64,000 nt of DNA, from positions 62,001 to 126,000 of the forward strand of contig NZ_RZYA01000006.1 of assembly GCF_004005495.1 (NCBI RefSeq), written 5' to 3'. The translations under genes and the position numbers were made by a program. The notes below the pieces were generated by a model that saw only the letters and a list, made by a program, of their open reading frames with translations, searched no databases and was not told the origin of the DNA. This stretch comes from Streptomyces antnestii. GTDB lineage: Bacteria; Actinomycetota; Actinomycetes; Streptomycetales; Streptomycetaceae. Below, piece after piece: positions 63,073 to 64,000 of the stretch. How positions within the stretch are numbered: the stretch's first letter is position 1; each line of letters opens with the position of its first letter.

Positions 63073-64000
63073 CCTTCGCCGACACCGTCGCCCACCTCTC
63101 CCCCGAGCGCTGGGCGCGGGCCAACCGCCTGCTGATACGCAAAGCACTCGCCGAGTTCACCCACGAGCGGCTCCTGACGCCCGAGCCGCTCGGCGACGGC
63201 CGGTACGCCGTGCGCTCCGACGACGGCGCCACCGAGTACCGCTTCGCCGCGCGCCGCCTGCGCCTCGACCACTGGCAGGTCGCCGCCGACTCCGTCACCC
63301 GCCACCGCGACGGCACCGAACTCCCCCTGGACGCCCTGGAGTTCCTCACCGAGTTCCGGACCTCCCTGGGCCTGAGCGACGCGATCCTGCCGGTCTATCT
63401 GGAAGAGATCTCCTCCACGCTCTCCGGCACCTGCTACAAGCTCGCCAAGCCGCCCGTCACGTCCGCGTCGCTCGCCCGCGACGGCTCCTTCCAGGACATC
63501 GAGACGGGCATGACCGAGGGCCACCCCTGCTTCGTCGCCAACAACGGCCGGCTCGGCTTCGGCGTCCACGAGTACCTGTCGTACGCCCCCGAGACCGCGA
63601 GCCCCGTCCGGCTGATCTGGCTGGCGGCGACCCGCGAGCGGGCCGCGTTCACGGCGGGCGCCGGCCTCACCTACGAGTCCCTGCTGCGCGCGGAGCTCGC
63701 CGAGGAGACCCTGGCGCGCTTCGCCGCCACCCTCACCGGCCAGGGCCTGGACCCCGACGACTACCTCCTCATCCCCGTCCACCCCTGGCAGTGGTGGAAC
63801 AAGCTGTCGGTCACCTTCGCTGCCGAGATCGCGGAGCGCCGCCTCGTCCTGCTCGGCGAGGGCGACGACGAGTACCTGGCCCAGCAGTCGATCCGCACGT
63901 TCTTCAACGCCAGCGACCCGGCCAAGCACTACGTGAAGACCGCCCTGTCCGTCCTCAACATGGGCTTCATGCGTGGCCTGTCCGCCTCGTACATGAAGGA
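63069..64000 (+). CDS. desD: Desferrioxamine NIS synthetase, partial
   Basis: The first 310 residues of an IucA/IucC-family siderophore synthetase that joins and cyclises hydroxysuccinylcadaverine units with ATP. Family motifs GHPCFVANNGRLGFG (usually GHP-HP-KxR-G-like ATP-site region), LIPVHPWQW and KTALSVLNMGFMRGLS are present. The ATG overlaps the desC stop by four bases. The gene is cut by the window end, with no stop reached. Confidence 0.95.
   Translation, partial: MTFADTVAHLSPERWARANRLLIRKALAEFTHERLLTPEPLGDGRYAVRSDDGATEYRFAARRLRLDHWQVAADSVTRHRDGTELPLDALEFLTEFRTSLGLSDAILPVYLEEISSTLSGTCYKLAKPPVTSASLARDGSFQDIETGMTEGHPCFVANNGRLGFGVHEYLSYAPETASPVRLIWLAATRERAAFTAGAGLTYESLLRAELAEETLARFAATLTGQGLDPDDYLLIPVHPWQWWNKLSVTFAAEIAERRLVLLGEGDDEYLAQQSIRTFFNASDPAKHYVKTALSVLNMGFMRGLSASYMK

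Noticed and set aside
1..64000. tRNA, rRNA, prophage or biosynthetic megasynthase genes
   Set aside because: I found no clover-leaf sequences, rRNA segments, phage structural genes or PKS/NRPS modules; the only natural-product locus is the NRPS-independent desferrioxamine cluster.

Overview
The base composition (very high GC with strong third-position GC), the TTAGGTTAGGCTAACCTAA iron boxes, XRE/DUF397 pairs and GTG/TTG starts all point to a Streptomyces chromosome. From memory, the order cop - citA - recD - rbs - NagZ-like - acdH - des matches the S. coelicolor core region around SCO2730-SCO2785. The stretch 29521-40930 does not match what I remember of that region and looks accessory. No rRNA, tRNA, CRISPR array or complete insertion sequence is visible.

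Layout. 95-2857: copper chaperone and Cu(I)-exporting P-type ATPase. 2858-3420: a gene-poor stretch with a gltA terminator and C-rich-loop hairpins that look like the actinobacterial 6C RNA. 3421-8135: citrate synthase, RecD2 helicase, a DUF4287 protein and a Cys-pair hypothetical. 8310-14580: a ribose-type operon (LacI regulator, ATPase, permease fused to its binding protein, ribokinase, ribose pyranase). 14612-20366: a second sugar or polyol locus with four-base overlaps between its catabolic genes, its own LacI regulator and a palindromic operator, then a 42-bp minisatellite and another isomerase. 20416-20474: hairpins resembling an IS200/IS605 end. 20632-29370: secreted GH3 hexosaminidase, S37 peptidase, small secreted protein, fused four-domain ABC exporter and a class-A-like serine hydrolase.

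29521-33431 holds a LacI regulator, a HAL-fold lyase lacking the Ala-Ser-Gly triad needed to form the MIO cofactor, and a translationally coupled MFS transporter. This is the most interesting locus in the window. 33863-38287 is a co-directional set of ECF sigma factor, zinc anti-sigma factor, secreted beta-propeller, secreted calcium-loop protein and a 2OG-oxygenase-like protein. 38497-40919 is a small accessory patch with a nucleotidyltransferase, two hypotheticals and an XRE/DUF397 pair.

40935-46975 is a probable guanidino-compound catabolic locus (ThDP decarboxylase, ureohydrolase, sodium symporter, PucR regulator). 47038-50942 holds a phosphatase-like protein, a CDF metal transporter, a TesB thioesterase and an acyl-CoA dehydrogenase. 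51065-57520 is the leucine/isovalerate (liu) operon behind a divergent TetR regulator with two matching operators. 57619-64000 is the desferrioxamine locus: two iron boxes, binding lipoprotein, siderophore-interacting reductase, then desABC and the start of desD, which runs off the window end.
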